The translations under genes were made by a program, and so were the position numbers. Below, piece after piece: positions 37,213-45,769 of a stretch of 64,000 nucleotides of DNA. The notes under the pieces were generated by a model. It was given only the letters and a program-made list of their open reading frames with translations, was not told the DNA's origin and made no database searches. The stretch is from Vibrio orientalis CIP 102891 = ATCC 33934 (GTDB lineage: Bacteria; Pseudomonadota; Gammaproteobacteria; Enterobacterales; Vibrionaceae): assembly GCF_000176235.1 (NCBI RefSeq), contig NZ_ACZV01000005.1, positions 806,001-870,000 of the forward strand. The letters are read 5' to 3'. Position 1 is the first letter of the stretch. Each line of letters starts with the position of its first letter.

Positions 37213-39003
37213 ATGACTGCACCGAGTTGGAATTTATCAATTGCTTATCAACACCTTGAAGACCCGAAGATAGAACAAGACATTGACCTTATTAAGCAGT
37301 GCATCGAAGTATTGGTACTTCATGTCGACAACTGCAGCACCGTCAGTGTGATGCAAAATGCCATTCAGACCAGTGAAGCGGCAGGAAAGTTGTTGGCGAC
37401 GGTCAATACCTTTGCTCAATGTCATGCCTCAATTGATGCAACAAACACTCAAGCCAAAGCACTAATAGGCCGTATTGCCAAGCTAAACTCTGAGCTTTCT
37501 CAGGCTTTCACGCCTTATGAAAACGCGTTAACGGTTGCACCAGAGAGTTTTATCACAGATGTCCTAAGCCATGAGAGTGGGGACGTAAATGGTCAAGCAT
37601 TTCAAATTGAATGCACGCGAAAGATAGCTGAGACCAAGCTGTCGGTTGCAGAAGAACAACTTCTAACAGCAATGCAAGTGGATGGGCGAGATGCATGGGG
37701 CCGTTTATACGATAACATCACCGGTTCGTTGCAAGTCACCTTACAAGATGGTCAAGGTTCAAAAGTAGGCTTCTCTCAAGCTGCGAGTACGCTTTACGGG
37801 ACTGATTTTGAAGCTCAAGAGCCTGCTTGGCGTGGTATTCAAGAGTCGATGAAGGACAATCAAGAGTCATTTGCTGCGATTCTCAATGCGCTTGCAGGTT
37901 GGCGCTTAACGGAATATCAAAAGCGTTCAAAAGTCGCTGACGTGAGCTTTTTAGACCCAAGCCTTCATGACAGCCGCATCCAAGCGTCGACGCTAAATGC
38001 AATGATGGAGACTGCTAAAGCGAATCGGGCAGTTGGACAGAAAGCAGGGCACTTGATGGCTCGCGTTCATGGTCTATCACAAATGCGCCCTTGGAATCAT
38101 TTAGCCGGAATGTCAAGTTTGACCGACGCCGAGCCAAAGGTGTACGCATTTGATGAAGCGATTGAGATCATTTATGCGGCATTTGAAAAAGTGGAACCAG
38201 AAATGGCAAGCTTTGTGACCCGCATGGTTGAGAACGGTTGGATTGATGCAGAGCCAACAGAAAATCGCCGTCTAGGGGCTTATTGCACTAAGTTTGCTGC
38301 AACGCGAACGCCATTAGTCTTTATGACATGGGGTGGCAGTCGTTCGGATCTGTTAACGCTGGCTCATGAGATTGGTCATGCCTTCCACAACTGGGTGATG
38401 CGTGACATGCCCCTTTGTCAGACGCGTTACCCAATGACGTTGGCAGAAACGGCGTCGATTTTCGCTGAAAACATCGTACGCGACTACTTGCTAGAACAAG
38501 TGTCTAGCCGTGAAGAAAAATTGGAAATGCTATGGGAAGAGCTTTCAAGCTGCTACGCATTGATGATCAATATTCCGGTACGTTTTGAGTTCGAAAAACG
38601 ATTTTATGAGCAACGCAGTAACGGCGAGCTATCAGGCCCTGAGCTTTGTAACCTAATGAGTGAAACTTGGAGTGAATGGTACGGGGATTCTATGTCAGAA
38701 CCTGACCCATACTTCTGGGCAAGCAAACTGCACTTCTCTATTTCAGAGGTGAGCTTTTACAACTACCCGTATCTGTTTGGTTATCTATTTAGCATTGGCG
38801 TTTACGCTCAACGTGAAAGCAAAGGTGAGGCTTTCTATACAGATTACGTGAACCTTTTACGCGATACGGGCTCGATGATGGCTGAAGAGGTAGTTGCTAA
38901 ACATTTGGGTATGGATTTATCGAGTGCTGATTTTTGGCAGCAAAGTATTGATCGAGTAAAAGCTAAGATTGATGAGTTTGAATTGTTGCTAGATCAAAAA
39001 TAA
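37213..39003 (+). CDS. pepF: M3 family oligoendopeptidase (PepF type)
   Basis: 596-residue zinc peptidase. Catalytic H385-E386-x-x-H389 lies in A-H-E-I-G-H-A-F-H-N, and the third ligand Glu lies downstream in the L-A-E-T-A-S-I-F-A-E segment. N-terminal helical domains complete the clam-shell fold that limits substrates to short peptides. No signal peptide, so a cytosolic role in peptide turnover. A ribosome site (AAGGAAAT) precedes the ATG, only 14 bases after cobC, so it probably shares the cob operon transcript although its function is unrelated. Ends at a hairpin. Confidence 0.92.
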   Translation: MTAPSWNLSIAYQHLEDPKIEQDIDLIKQCIEVLVLHVDNCSTVSVMQNAIQTSEAAGKLLATVNTFAQCHASIDATNTQAKALIGRIAKLNSELSQAFTPYENALTVAPESFITDVLSHESGDVNGQAFQIECTRKIAETKLSVAEEQLLTAMQVDGRDAWGRLYDNITGSLQVTLQDGQGSKVGFSQAASTLYGTDFEAQEPAWRGIQESMKDNQESFAAILNALAGWRLTEYQKRSKVADVSFLDPSLHDSRIQASTLNAMMETAKANRAVGQKAGHLMARVHGLSQMRPWNHLAGMSSLTDAEPKVYAFDEAIEIIYAAFEKVEPEMASFVTRMVENGWIDAEPTENRRLGAYCTKFAATRTPLVFMTWGGSRSDLLTLAHEIGHAFHNWVMRDMPLCQTRYPMTLAETASIFAENIVRDYLLEQVSSREEKLEMLWEELSSCYALMINIPVRFEFEKRFYEQRSNGELSGPELCNLMSETWSEWYGDSMSEPDPYFWASKLHFSISEVSFYNYPYLFGYLFSIGVYAQRESKGEAFYTDYVNLLRDTGSMMAEEVVAKHLGMDLSSADFWQQSIDRVKAKIDEFELLLDQK

Positions 39004-39027
39004 CAGCATCTAAATCATGGTATTATC

Positions 39028-39055
39028 ATTAGCCGGGCAATCGCTCGGCTAATTT
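39028..39055 (+). terminator. Hairpin after pepF
   Basis: ATTAGCCG, 10-base loop, CGGCTAAT followed by TT. Perfect 8-bp arms 24 bases after the pepF stop; short T tail. Confidence 0.6.
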
Positions 39056-39202
39056 GTACAGTGATACTGTCTACCCAACTGGGTGTGGCAATTTAATAAA
39101 TTACGATGAAGCACAAAATTTGTGTCCATAAGTGGGATCGCCCCTACATAATTTATATGAACAATTCTTTAACATACCCGCTGTGCAATAAAGGAGTAGC
39201 GC

Positions 39203-40231
39203 ATGACGAAGAACCTCTTTCGCCAATCTTTTCTTTTTGACAGCTTAGACTTAGAACAAGAAATGCCTGCCAATGAAATGACTGTGGCTGGTGGAACAGT
39301 ATTCAAATTACATCAACGTGGTGTGTTGGAGGTGATTCCTCCAAATCTTTCACCTGAGAGTAAACACATCATAATCTCTTGCGGTATCCATGGTGACGAA
39401 ACAGCGCCAATGGAGATCGCAGATAAAATCATCACAGATATACAAACGGGTTTTCAAACCATTACCCAGCGACTTCTGTTCATTAATGCGCATCCAGAGG
39501 CAACTAACGCCCATACGCGCTTTATTGAAATGAACTTAAATCGTCTGTTTGATGACAAAGAGTATGAACCTTGCAAAGAGCTCGACATTGCGAAAAACTT
39601 AAAACAAATTGTCACTGATTTCTTTGAGGGTACGCAGCAAGAGCAGCGTTGGCACCTTGACCTTCACTGTGCGATACGTGATTCAAAACATTACTCATTT
39701 GTCGTTAGTCCGAAAGTCAGACACCCAGTGCGTAGTCAAGCTCTGATGGAGTTTGTCTCTAGCGCCCATTTAGAAGCGGTGATGTTCTCGAACGCACCTT
39801 CGAGTACGTTTAGCTGGTTCAGCGCAGAGAACTTTGGTGCTCAGGCATTGACAGTTGAACTGGGCCGTGTGGCTAAAATTGGCCAAAACGACCTTGATAA
39901 GCTAGTCGCGTTTGATCTGGCTCTACGCGATTTGATTTCAGATAGTGACGCAGAGCATTTACCACGCAAACCGGTCATGTATCGAGTAAGCCGAACTATC
40001 GTGCGTTTGCATGATGACTTCGACTTCTTGTTTGACGATGGGGTAGCAAACTTTACTGCCTTTAAACATGGTGAAGTCTTCGGTCATGATGGCGATAAAC
40101 CGCTTATGGCGAAGAATGAAGGTGAAGCGATTGTTTTCCCTAATCGCCATGTTGAAGTGGGTCAACGTGCCGCTTTGATGGTTTGCCCGGTGAAAACACG
40201 CTATGAAGAAGGACAGCTTGTTTACGATTGA
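39203..40231 (+). CDS. astE: Succinylglutamate desuccinylase
   Basis: Last enzyme of the arginine succinyltransferase pathway: splits N-succinylglutamate into succinate and glutamate. 342 residues, zinc carboxypeptidase-like AstE/ASPA fold. Ligand motifs G-I-H-G-D-E-T (His and Glu), the M-N-L-N-R-L-F loop and H-L-D-L-H-C-A-I-R (third His) are clear; a C-terminal beta domain follows. AAGGAG seven bases before ATG. The other ast genes are not in this window, so astE stands alone here, as I recall for vibrios. Confidence 0.95.
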   Translation: MTKNLFRQSFLFDSLDLEQEMPANEMTVAGGTVFKLHQRGVLEVIPPNLSPESKHIIISCGIHGDETAPMEIADKIITDIQTGFQTITQRLLFINAHPEATNAHTRFIEMNLNRLFDDKEYEPCKELDIAKNLKQIVTDFFEGTQQEQRWHLDLHCAIRDSKHYSFVVSPKVRHPVRSQALMEFVSSAHLEAVMFSNAPSSTFSWFSAENFGAQALTVELGRVAKIGQNDLDKLVAFDLALRDLISDSDAEHLPRKPVMYRVSRTIVRLHDDFDFLFDDGVANFTAFKHGEVFGHDGDKPLMAKNEGEAIVFPNRHVEVGQRAALMVCPVKTRYEEGQLVYD

Positions 40232-40274
40232 TAACAATCATTCAAGTTGAATATAGTGATTACACTTTCTATTT

Positions 40275-40309
40275 TAATGGCTTAACGGTATCGTTAAGCC
40301 ATTATTTTT
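40275..40309 (+). terminator. Strong terminator after astE
   Basis: TAATGGCTTAACG, GTAT loop, CGTTAAGCCATTA then TTTTT. Perfect 13-bp stem. Confidence 0.92.
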
Positions 40310-40338
40310 AGGGGCTAGGCTCGGTACTCAGCAACCAC

Positions 40339-41334
40339 ATGGAATTTACTCAGCTACTCAATCGCAGGCAGCAAAGATGGATACGCTTTGGGTGTATTTG
40401 CGCCTTTTCACTGTTGATCATTAGTGCACTTTATTTAATGGTTGGCGAAGTGTTTATCTCACCTTTTGAATCGCTTTCATCTCTACAAGAACAACTGATT
40501 GTTCAGCTACGTCTACCTCGCTTACTGGCTGCGATTGCCGTTGGAGCCTCACTTGCCGTTTCTGGTGCTGTTTTACAGGTTTTATTGGGTAATGTTCTCG
40601 CAGAACCTGGCGTGCTCGGTATCTCTGGTGGTGCTAGCGTCCTCATGGTTTTGCTACTGTTCTTTGCGCCGACGCTAGCGACGCCTTTTGGCTTTATGAT
40701 TGCTGCTGTACTTGGGGCGCTCGTCTTCACTATCTTGCTCGTGTCTGTTGCTAAAGCAATGCGCTTGACGACCACTAGACTGCTATTGGTTGGGGTTGCG
40801 CTTGGTATTTTGTCAGGTGCGGTGGTGACGTGGGCATTCTACTTCAGTGACGACCTAAGCCTTCGCCAACTGATGTATTGGCTAATGGGAAGCATAGGCG
40901 CAGCAAGTTGGTATCACCACCTGCTGACGCTTGTCCTGCTTCCTGTGCTGTTATGGCTGTGCTTTAAGGGAACCTTACTTGATAGATTGATGATGGGTGA
41001 ATTGCACGCGAAACAGCTTGGTGTGGATATCGAAGCCGTGCGTTGGAAACTGATCCTAGCAGTTTCTATACTCGTTGGCGGCGCCGTTGCTTTGGGGGGC
41101 GTGATCGGTTTTGTTGGATTAGTCGTACCACATCTTTTGCGACTCGCTCTAGGCAGTGAGAACCGCTATTTGATTCCGCTTTCAGCACTATCTGGTGCCA
41201 CACTGGTGGTGTTTGCCGATCTTGTCGCCCGAACTGCGCTTGACGCAGCGGAGCTTCCATTAGGTGTAGTGACAACCTCAATTGGTGCGCCTATCTTTAT
41301 CTGGATGTTGGTGAATAATCATGATTCACGTTAA
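40339..41334 (+). CDS. btuC: Vitamin B12 ABC importer permease
   Basis: 331 residues with the ten-helix FecCD/BtuC-type fold. Family segments visible: R-L-P-R-L-L-A-A-I near residue 55, [21 protein letters not shown], and the C-terminal [12 protein letters not shown] block. Moves cobalamin from periplasmic BtuF into the cytoplasm. The ribosome site is weak. Overlaps btuD by 14 bases. I see no cobalamin riboswitch in the 107-base gap before it. Assignment as BtuC rather than an iron-siderophore permease rests on overall similarity and the neighbouring cob genes 3 kb away. Confidence 0.88.
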   Translation: MEFTQLLNRRQQRWIRFGCICAFSLLIISALYLMVGEVFISPFESLSSLQEQLIVQLRLPRLLAAIAVGASLAVSGAVLQVLLGNVLAEPGVLGISGGASVLMVLLLFFAPTLATPFGFMIAAVLGALVFTILLVSVAKAMRLTTTRLLLVGVALGILSGAVVTWAFYFSDDLSLRQLMYWLMGSIGAASWYHHLLTLVLLPVLLWLCFKGTLLDRLMMGELHAKQLGVDIEAVRWKLILAVSILVGGAVALGGVIGFVGLVVPHLLRLALGSENRYLIPLSALSGATLVVFADLVARTALDAAELPLGVVTTSIGAPIFIWMLVNNHDSR

Positions 41335-42076
41335 TAGCTTATCAGTTGGCTCACGATTACTGCCGCTTTCTTTTGAAGTCAGCCAAGGCGAAATTTTGCA
41401 CGTGATTGGCCCAAATGGCAGTGGTAAAAGCACGTTGCTGTCCGCGGTGGCAGGGTTACTCGATTTTGACGGGCAGGCGCAGATCTTTGAGCAAGATGTG
41501 GCAGGTAGTTCTATCGAATCATTAGCCACTTGCCGCGCGTTTTTATGTCAGAGTGACCGACCAGCCTTCAACCTAGATGTGGTGCAGTATTTAGCGCTGT
41601 CGTTACCTGCGCATATTGATTCTCACTCGCCAGACATCGAGTCAGTAATACAAGAGCTATCCCAGCTACTTGAGATCGATGATAAGCTCCATCGCTCTAT
41701 TCATCATTTGTCTGGTGGTGAATGGCAACGTGTTCGCCTGTGCGCAATTTGTTTGCAGATATGGCCAACACTCAACCCTTATGCGAAATTGCTTATCCTT
41801 GATGAACCTGCTGCGCCACTCGATATTGGTCAAGAGACCTTGCTGTATAATTTGATTAAACGTGTGGCGGATATGGGCATTAGCGTCATCATGTCTAATC
41901 ACGACTTAAATCGAACACTTAAGCATGCGGATAAAGCGCTATTGCTTGAGCAGGGCGTGTTACAAGCAGTCGGTGAAGTGGGGGAAGTGCTATCGGTTGA
42001 GGAGCTTTCTCGAGTATTCAAAACCAAAGTGAGTATAGCGGAAGTGGAGAGTGGCTCTGTTCTATTGTTTGACTAG
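41321..42076 (+). CDS. btuD: Vitamin B12 ABC importer ATPase
   Basis: 251 residues, ABC-type ATPase. Walker [10 protein letters not shown] at residues 30-38, signature L-S-G-G-E-W-Q-R near 129, Walker B L-L-I-L-D-E-P followed by A-A-P-L-D, and the switch His in M-S-N-H-D. The early '[24 protein letters not shown]' style region is like BtuD of enterics. The long overlap with btuC indicates translational coupling. The transporter also needs BtuF and BtuB, neither in this window. Confidence 0.9.
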   Translation: MIHVNSLSVGSRLLPLSFEVSQGEILHVIGPNGSGKSTLLSAVAGLLDFDGQAQIFEQDVAGSSIESLATCRAFLCQSDRPAFNLDVVQYLALSLPAHIDSHSPDIESVIQELSQLLEIDDKLHRSIHHLSGGEWQRVRLCAICLQIWPTLNPYAKLLILDEPAAPLDIGQETLLYNLIKRVADMGISVIMSNHDLNRTLKHADKALLLEQGVLQAVGEVGEVLSVEELSRVFKTKVSIAEVESGSVLLFD

Positions 42077-42094
42077 ATACTCTCTTAGACACAA

Positions 42095-42123
42095 AAAAGC
42101 CGCTTGAACGACAAGCGGCTTTT
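42095..42123. terminator. Bidirectional terminator between btuD and MazG-like gene
   Basis: AAAAGCCGCTT / AAGCGGCTTTT, perfect 11-bp stem with a 7-base loop. Confidence 0.9.
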
Positions 42124-42144
42124 TCTATTTTGGGAAAGTCTTAA

Positions 42145-42720
42145 CTACTTAGTTAAAGGTGCAAGATCGGCAGGACGGTAGTAAACCGATTTTAGAACTT
42201 TACCTTGGCGAATCGTTTTGCCTTCAGCAACAAAGTCTTCAGCACATTTTGCGATGATGTAATCACCTTTCTGTACCGCCATTAGCTTAATGCCTTGCTC
42301 AGCGTAATGTGCTTCAGTTTCAGCGTACTCTTTTTCGTTACGACATACCTTGCTCATGTTGCTTGAGTGAACCTCATCCCAGCAAGGGATAAAGTCGATA
42401 CCGCGGTTCACTGCAACGTTAAGCAGCAGATCAATAAGGTAGTTGATCGCTAGGTTATCTTCGATTTTATCGTGGCCTAGGTGCACCAAACGACCCATCA
42501 AAACATACACGCTATCGATGATTGCGTCAGCTTGTTCAGTTTTGTTATCCGCTTCTGCTAGCTCTGTTAGCTCTTCAATCGCAAGTGATGTGTGCAGAGT
42601 GTCAGCTTTGTCATCTAAGCTTTCTGGTGAGGCAACAGGCAGATCAAACGTGCTGCGGAATTCAGAAATGTCGCGGTAAAGGTGGTTGAAAATGTCTGTA
42701 GTCAGTTTTGAAAGGTGCAT
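42145..42720 (-). CDS. MazG-like/all-alpha NTP pyrophosphohydrolase-type protein
   Basis: 191 residues from ATG 42720; a TTG two codons earlier is also in frame. The metal-binding pattern of the all-alpha NTP pyrophosphohydrolases is present as I-E-E-L-T-E followed by E-Q-A-D-A-I-I-D (EExxE ... ExxD), with flanking helices. Such enzymes hydrolyse nucleoside triphosphates to monophosphate and pyrophosphate (MazG, HisE, dUTPase types). The C-terminal half (residues 105-190) has conserved-looking C-W-D-E-V-H-S-S-N-M and G-D-Y-I-I-A-K segments. Substrate unknown; house-cleaning of altered nucleotides is the usual role. Confidence 0.8.
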   Translation of the reverse strand: MHLSKLTTDIFNHLYRDISEFRSTFDLPVASPESLDDKADTLHTSLAIEELTELAEADNKTEQADAIIDSVYVLMGRLVHLGHDKIEDNLAINYLIDLLLNVAVNRGIDFIPCWDEVHSSNMSKVCRNEKEYAETEAHYAEQGIKLMAVQKGDYIIAKCAEDFVAEGKTIRQGKVLKSVYYRPADLAPLTK

Positions 42721-42862
42721 ATCCAATAGGTCCGGATGTCATTATGTTGTGCCAATACTACCAAAGCCGCCTCATTCTCGCTATTAGCGAAAAGCAATAA
42801 ATCTCTTATAAAGGAGTATGGCGGCTGATTTTCGTTCCAACGCAGAATGGAAACTGATTTGA

Positions 42863-43432
42863 CTAGATAAGATAAGGAAACAGCTTCGCTTTCTCTTGCG
42901 CAGTTAATGACTCAACGCGGGCAATATTCGTATCAGGAATCGCTTCTGGGTTAGGGTAGTGCTTAAGTACCTTCTCCATGCTCTCTTCACGGATCAAGTG
43001 GAACACCGGATATGGAGAGCGATTGGTTAAGTTTTCTGCGTCTTCGGGATGTGTGCCGCCAAAACAGTAGTCAGGGTGGAACGTTGCGAGTTGGAAGATG
43101 CCTTCCCAATTTTGTTGACGAATCAAAGCCTCAACCCAATCGATAAATAGATTGTAGTCATAGAAATCTTGCAGCATGTTTGGCACAGCAACAAGAGTCG
43201 TTTCTAATTGTTCCGGTTCTGTTGATTCAAGCTCTAGAAGTTGAGTCAGAATATCTTCGAGTAACGTTTCTTCTGTTGCTGCTTCACTAACGAAAATCTT
43301 AATTTGTTTATTACGTTGAGGTTTTGCGGCAAACGGGCATAAGTTAAGCCCAATGACCACATCATTTAGCCATTGATCAACGGCTTTGGTGATGAGATCG
43401 ACATTGGTTGATGTTGAGTTATTGGCTGTCAT
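42863..43432 (-). CDS. DUF1415 family protein
   Basis: 189 residues, recognised as DUF1415 by W-L-N-D-V-V-I-G-L-N-L-C-P-F-A near the start, then the middle P-N-M-L-Q-D-F-Y-D-Y-N block and F-H-P-D-Y-C-F-G-G plus N-R-S-P-Y-P-V-F-H-L-I-R-E. Two conserved Cys and several conserved His and Asp suggest an enzyme or metal site, but the function is not known. No signal peptide. Start ATG overlaps the stop of the MFS gene by four bases, so the pair form an operon. Confidence 0.9.
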   Translation of the reverse strand: MTANNSTSTNVDLITKAVDQWLNDVVIGLNLCPFAAKPQRNKQIKIFVSEAATEETLLEDILTQLLELESTEPEQLETTLVAVPNMLQDFYDYNLFIDWVEALIRQQNWEGIFQLATFHPDYCFGGTHPEDAENLTNRSPYPVFHLIREESMEKVLKHYPNPEAIPDTNIARVESLTAQEKAKLFPYLI

Positions 43433-44688
43433 TTTGCTTCCAATTTAGTATTTGGCGCAAGAATACCAGAATCGGTTGAGGGATGCTCCTCTGCCAGTGC
43501 ACTGCTTTGCTCGAATTTGTTCAACAGTTGGCAAAGCAGGAAGATGGCTGCGTACAGGAACAGCCCGCCAGTGATGACCATTCCCCAACCTCCATGCTGC
43601 CAGCAATAGATGAGGAAGAAACCACCAATACTGCCACCGACATAATAGTGAACTAAATAGAGTGCGGTCGCTGTCGCTTTGGCATGGGTTGCTTTACGGC
43701 TAACCCACGAGTACGCCAAAGTATGGGTAAAGAATGCGCCAAAACTGATCAGGAGTAGTCCTAGCATCATGAATGGAAGGTAGTCGACGAAAGCGACCAA
43801 CATGCCGAGTAAGCTGATGACGGTTCCAGTGAACATTCCGGAAATTGGGCTGCGCGCTCTTGTCCAAAGGGAGGTCATTTTTGAGCTGATTGTCCCGGCT
43901 AAATAGCATAGGAAGATAAGCGAAGCTAAACCGATAGGCAGGTTATGAGGCTCACTCACTAATCTAAAACCCATCACAGAATAGAGGTTAACGAACAAGG
44001 CGAAATTGACGCCGCCGATGAGCATGGCAAACCAAATAGTTTTGTTCGATATATGTTTTATCAGCGCACGATTGTGCTGACGTAGCATTCCTTTCTGTGG
44101 GATAAAGTTTTTCTGCTTGGGTAAAAGAAATACGACACAAATAGCGCCAATCAGTGTGAACATCGCCATCACCATCACGGCCTGCTGCCAACCATAGGCG
44201 TCCGTTAGCGTACCGCCGACAATACGGCCAGCAATACCACCTAACGAATTGGCGGCAATATAACCCCCAATAGCATGACTAAAGGCGTTTTCTGAAAGCT
44301 CTTCTACCATGTATGCCACCGCGACAGAAGCAAACGCCGCCAAGGCAACGCCCATCAGAGCACGGGCGATAACTAGCAACAACAACGAATCACTCAATAG
44401 CATGATACCGCCAATAAAAGGCATAGATAGCAGACCCATCAGCATAACGTTTCGTCTACCGACCGCTTCAGAGGCAACCGCCCATGGCACAAGACAGACA
44501 GAGAGCGCTAATGTACTTGCAGCAAACAGCCAGTTAATTTGGGTTTCACTGACGGAAAAGTAATCCGCCATATAAGGCAGCATTGGCTGGAAAAGGTAAA
44601 GATTACAGAATACTAAAAAAGAGCCCAGAGCTAGGCTGAACGTGACACGGCGGTATTCTTTGCTTTTGAGTTCGATCATTGTCGGCAT
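43429..44688 (-). CDS. MFS transporter (YnfM-like)
   Basis: 419 residues with twelve hydrophobic helices. Between helices 2 and 3 is the MFS motif-A variant A-S-E-A-V-G-R-R-N-V (D-R-x-G-R-R type). The N-terminal L-F-Q-P-M-L-P and S-E-T-Q-I-N-W segments match the YnfM group of drug/arabinose-type exporters. Divergent from a LysR regulator across an 80-95 base AT-rich gap with inverted repeats, the classical layout for a regulated exporter, as in E. coli ynfL-ynfM. Either ATG at 44688 or 44679 may be the start; neither has a strong ribosome site. Substrate unknown. Confidence 0.9.
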   Translation of the reverse strand: MPTMIELKSKEYRRVTFSLALGSFLVFCNLYLFQPMLPYMADYFSVSETQINWLFAASTLALSVCLVPWAVASEAVGRRNVMLMGLLSMPFIGGIMLLSDSLLLLVIARALMGVALAAFASVAVAYMVEELSENAFSHAIGGYIAANSLGGIAGRIVGGTLTDAYGWQQAVMVMAMFTLIGAICVVFLLPKQKNFIPQKGMLRQHNRALIKHISNKTIWFAMLIGGVNFALFVNLYSVMGFRLVSEPHNLPIGLASLIFLCYLAGTISSKMTSLWTRARSPISGMFTGTVISLLGMLVAFVDYLPFMMLGLLLISFGAFFTHTLAYSWVSRKATHAKATATALYLVHYYVGGSIGGFFLIYCWQHGGWGMVITGGLFLYAAIFLLCQLLNKFEQSSALAEEHPSTDSGILAPNTKLEAK

Positions 44689-44712
44689 CTAATAAGAAAC
44701 TATGTGAGCAAA

Positions 44713-44755
44713 ATATCAGTCAAATTGTGATATATAAAATATATTAAAAATATCA
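44713..44755. promoter_or_regulatory. Inverted repeats between MFS and LysR genes
   Basis: ATATCA (44713-44718) and TGATAT (44728-44733) are 9 bases apart; a second ATATCA at 44750-44755 pairs with the same TGATAT across 16 bases. Repeated dyad in a very AT-rich intergenic stretch, suited to LysR binding at a divergent promoter. Confidence 0.5.
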
Positions 44756-44783
44756 ACTCAATATATTTTTGGTATTAACCACT

Positions 44784-45653
44784 GTGGAATCAAAACACCT
44801 CAAACACTTTGTTGCCGTAGCCGAGCAGCAACATTTTACCAAGGCGGCGAAAGCACTGCATATTGCGCAGCCAGCATTAAGCATTTCGATTAAAAAGCTA
44901 GAGCAAAGCTTAGGGGTAGAGCTGTTTCGCAGAGAAGACCGGCAGGTATCATTGACTGATGAAGGTCAGGTGCTCTATGAGCATGCTAAACGGGTTCTAC
45001 AGCAGTTAGAAGACGCTCAGCTTGCTATCGATGAGCTCAAAGGATTAGAAAAAGGGGAGGTACGTCTTGGCGCTCCCAGTATGATGGGCTCTTACTTCTT
45101 CCCTGAAGTATTGATGGCGTTCAAAAGCCGCTATCCACACCTTAAGTTGACGTTAGTTGATGCTGGTACGCGCTCTATTAGACAAATGCTGCTCGATGGT
45201 GAGCTCGATATTGGTGTGATTAATGATGAAAATGTCCCTGACGACCTAGAAACTGATCACTTGCTCACTTCTGAAATGGTTGCGGTTGTGTCGAAGGAGC
45301 ATGATTTTGCTAGCCAAGACTCGATTACCTTTGATGAGTTCTTTGAGCACGAACTTGTGATGTTTAAATCAGGCTATTTCCATCGCGATTTTATCGAGAA
45401 TCAAGCCAAGCTGTGTGACAAAGAGATGCTGTTCTCATTTGAAACTAACTTATTGCCAATGATCCTCAGTATCGTTAAGCATGAGTTTGCCATTACCGCG
45501 TTATTAGAACTGGTTACTCAGCATGAGAAGGATGTGGTCGGTATTTCTTTTGAACCCAAGGTAAAGCTGGATCTGGCATTGGCGTGGCGAAAGGATGGTT
45601 ATCTCTCTATCGCGGACAAAACCTTTATCGATTTTGTTAAGCAGTACGTGTGA
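44784..45653 (+). CDS. LysR family transcriptional regulator
   Basis: 289 residues from GTG 44784, which gives the usual start just ahead of H-L-K-H-F-V-A-V-A-E-Q-Q-H-F-T-K-A-A. The helix-turn-helix is at 15-40 (A-L-H-I-A-Q-P-A-L-S-I-S-I-K-K-L-E), followed by the linker helix and a periplasmic-binding-like effector domain from about residue 90 (G-E-V-R-L-G-A-P-S). A TTG at 44769 is another in-frame start. Divergent from the MFS gene and most likely its activator or repressor; the inducer is unknown. Confidence 0.93.
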   Translation: MESKHLKHFVAVAEQQHFTKAAKALHIAQPALSISIKKLEQSLGVELFRREDRQVSLTDEGQVLYEHAKRVLQQLEDAQLAIDELKGLEKGEVRLGAPSMMGSYFFPEVLMAFKSRYPHLKLTLVDAGTRSIRQMLLDGELDIGVINDENVPDDLETDHLLTSEMVAVVSKEHDFASQDSITFDEFFEHELVMFKSGYFHRDFIENQAKLCDKEMLFSFETNLLPMILSIVKHEFAITALLELVTQHEKDVVGISFEPKVKLDLALAWRKDGYLSIADKTFIDFVKQYV

Positions 45654-45769
45654 TGAATCCACTTACCTGCAAATATCACACTTTGTTCATTCTCTATCGC
45701 ACTTGTTAATTAATTACAGTAATTTGGAGTTCACTCTCGCAAGGTTCTGAAAGGTAGGGACTCCGTTTC

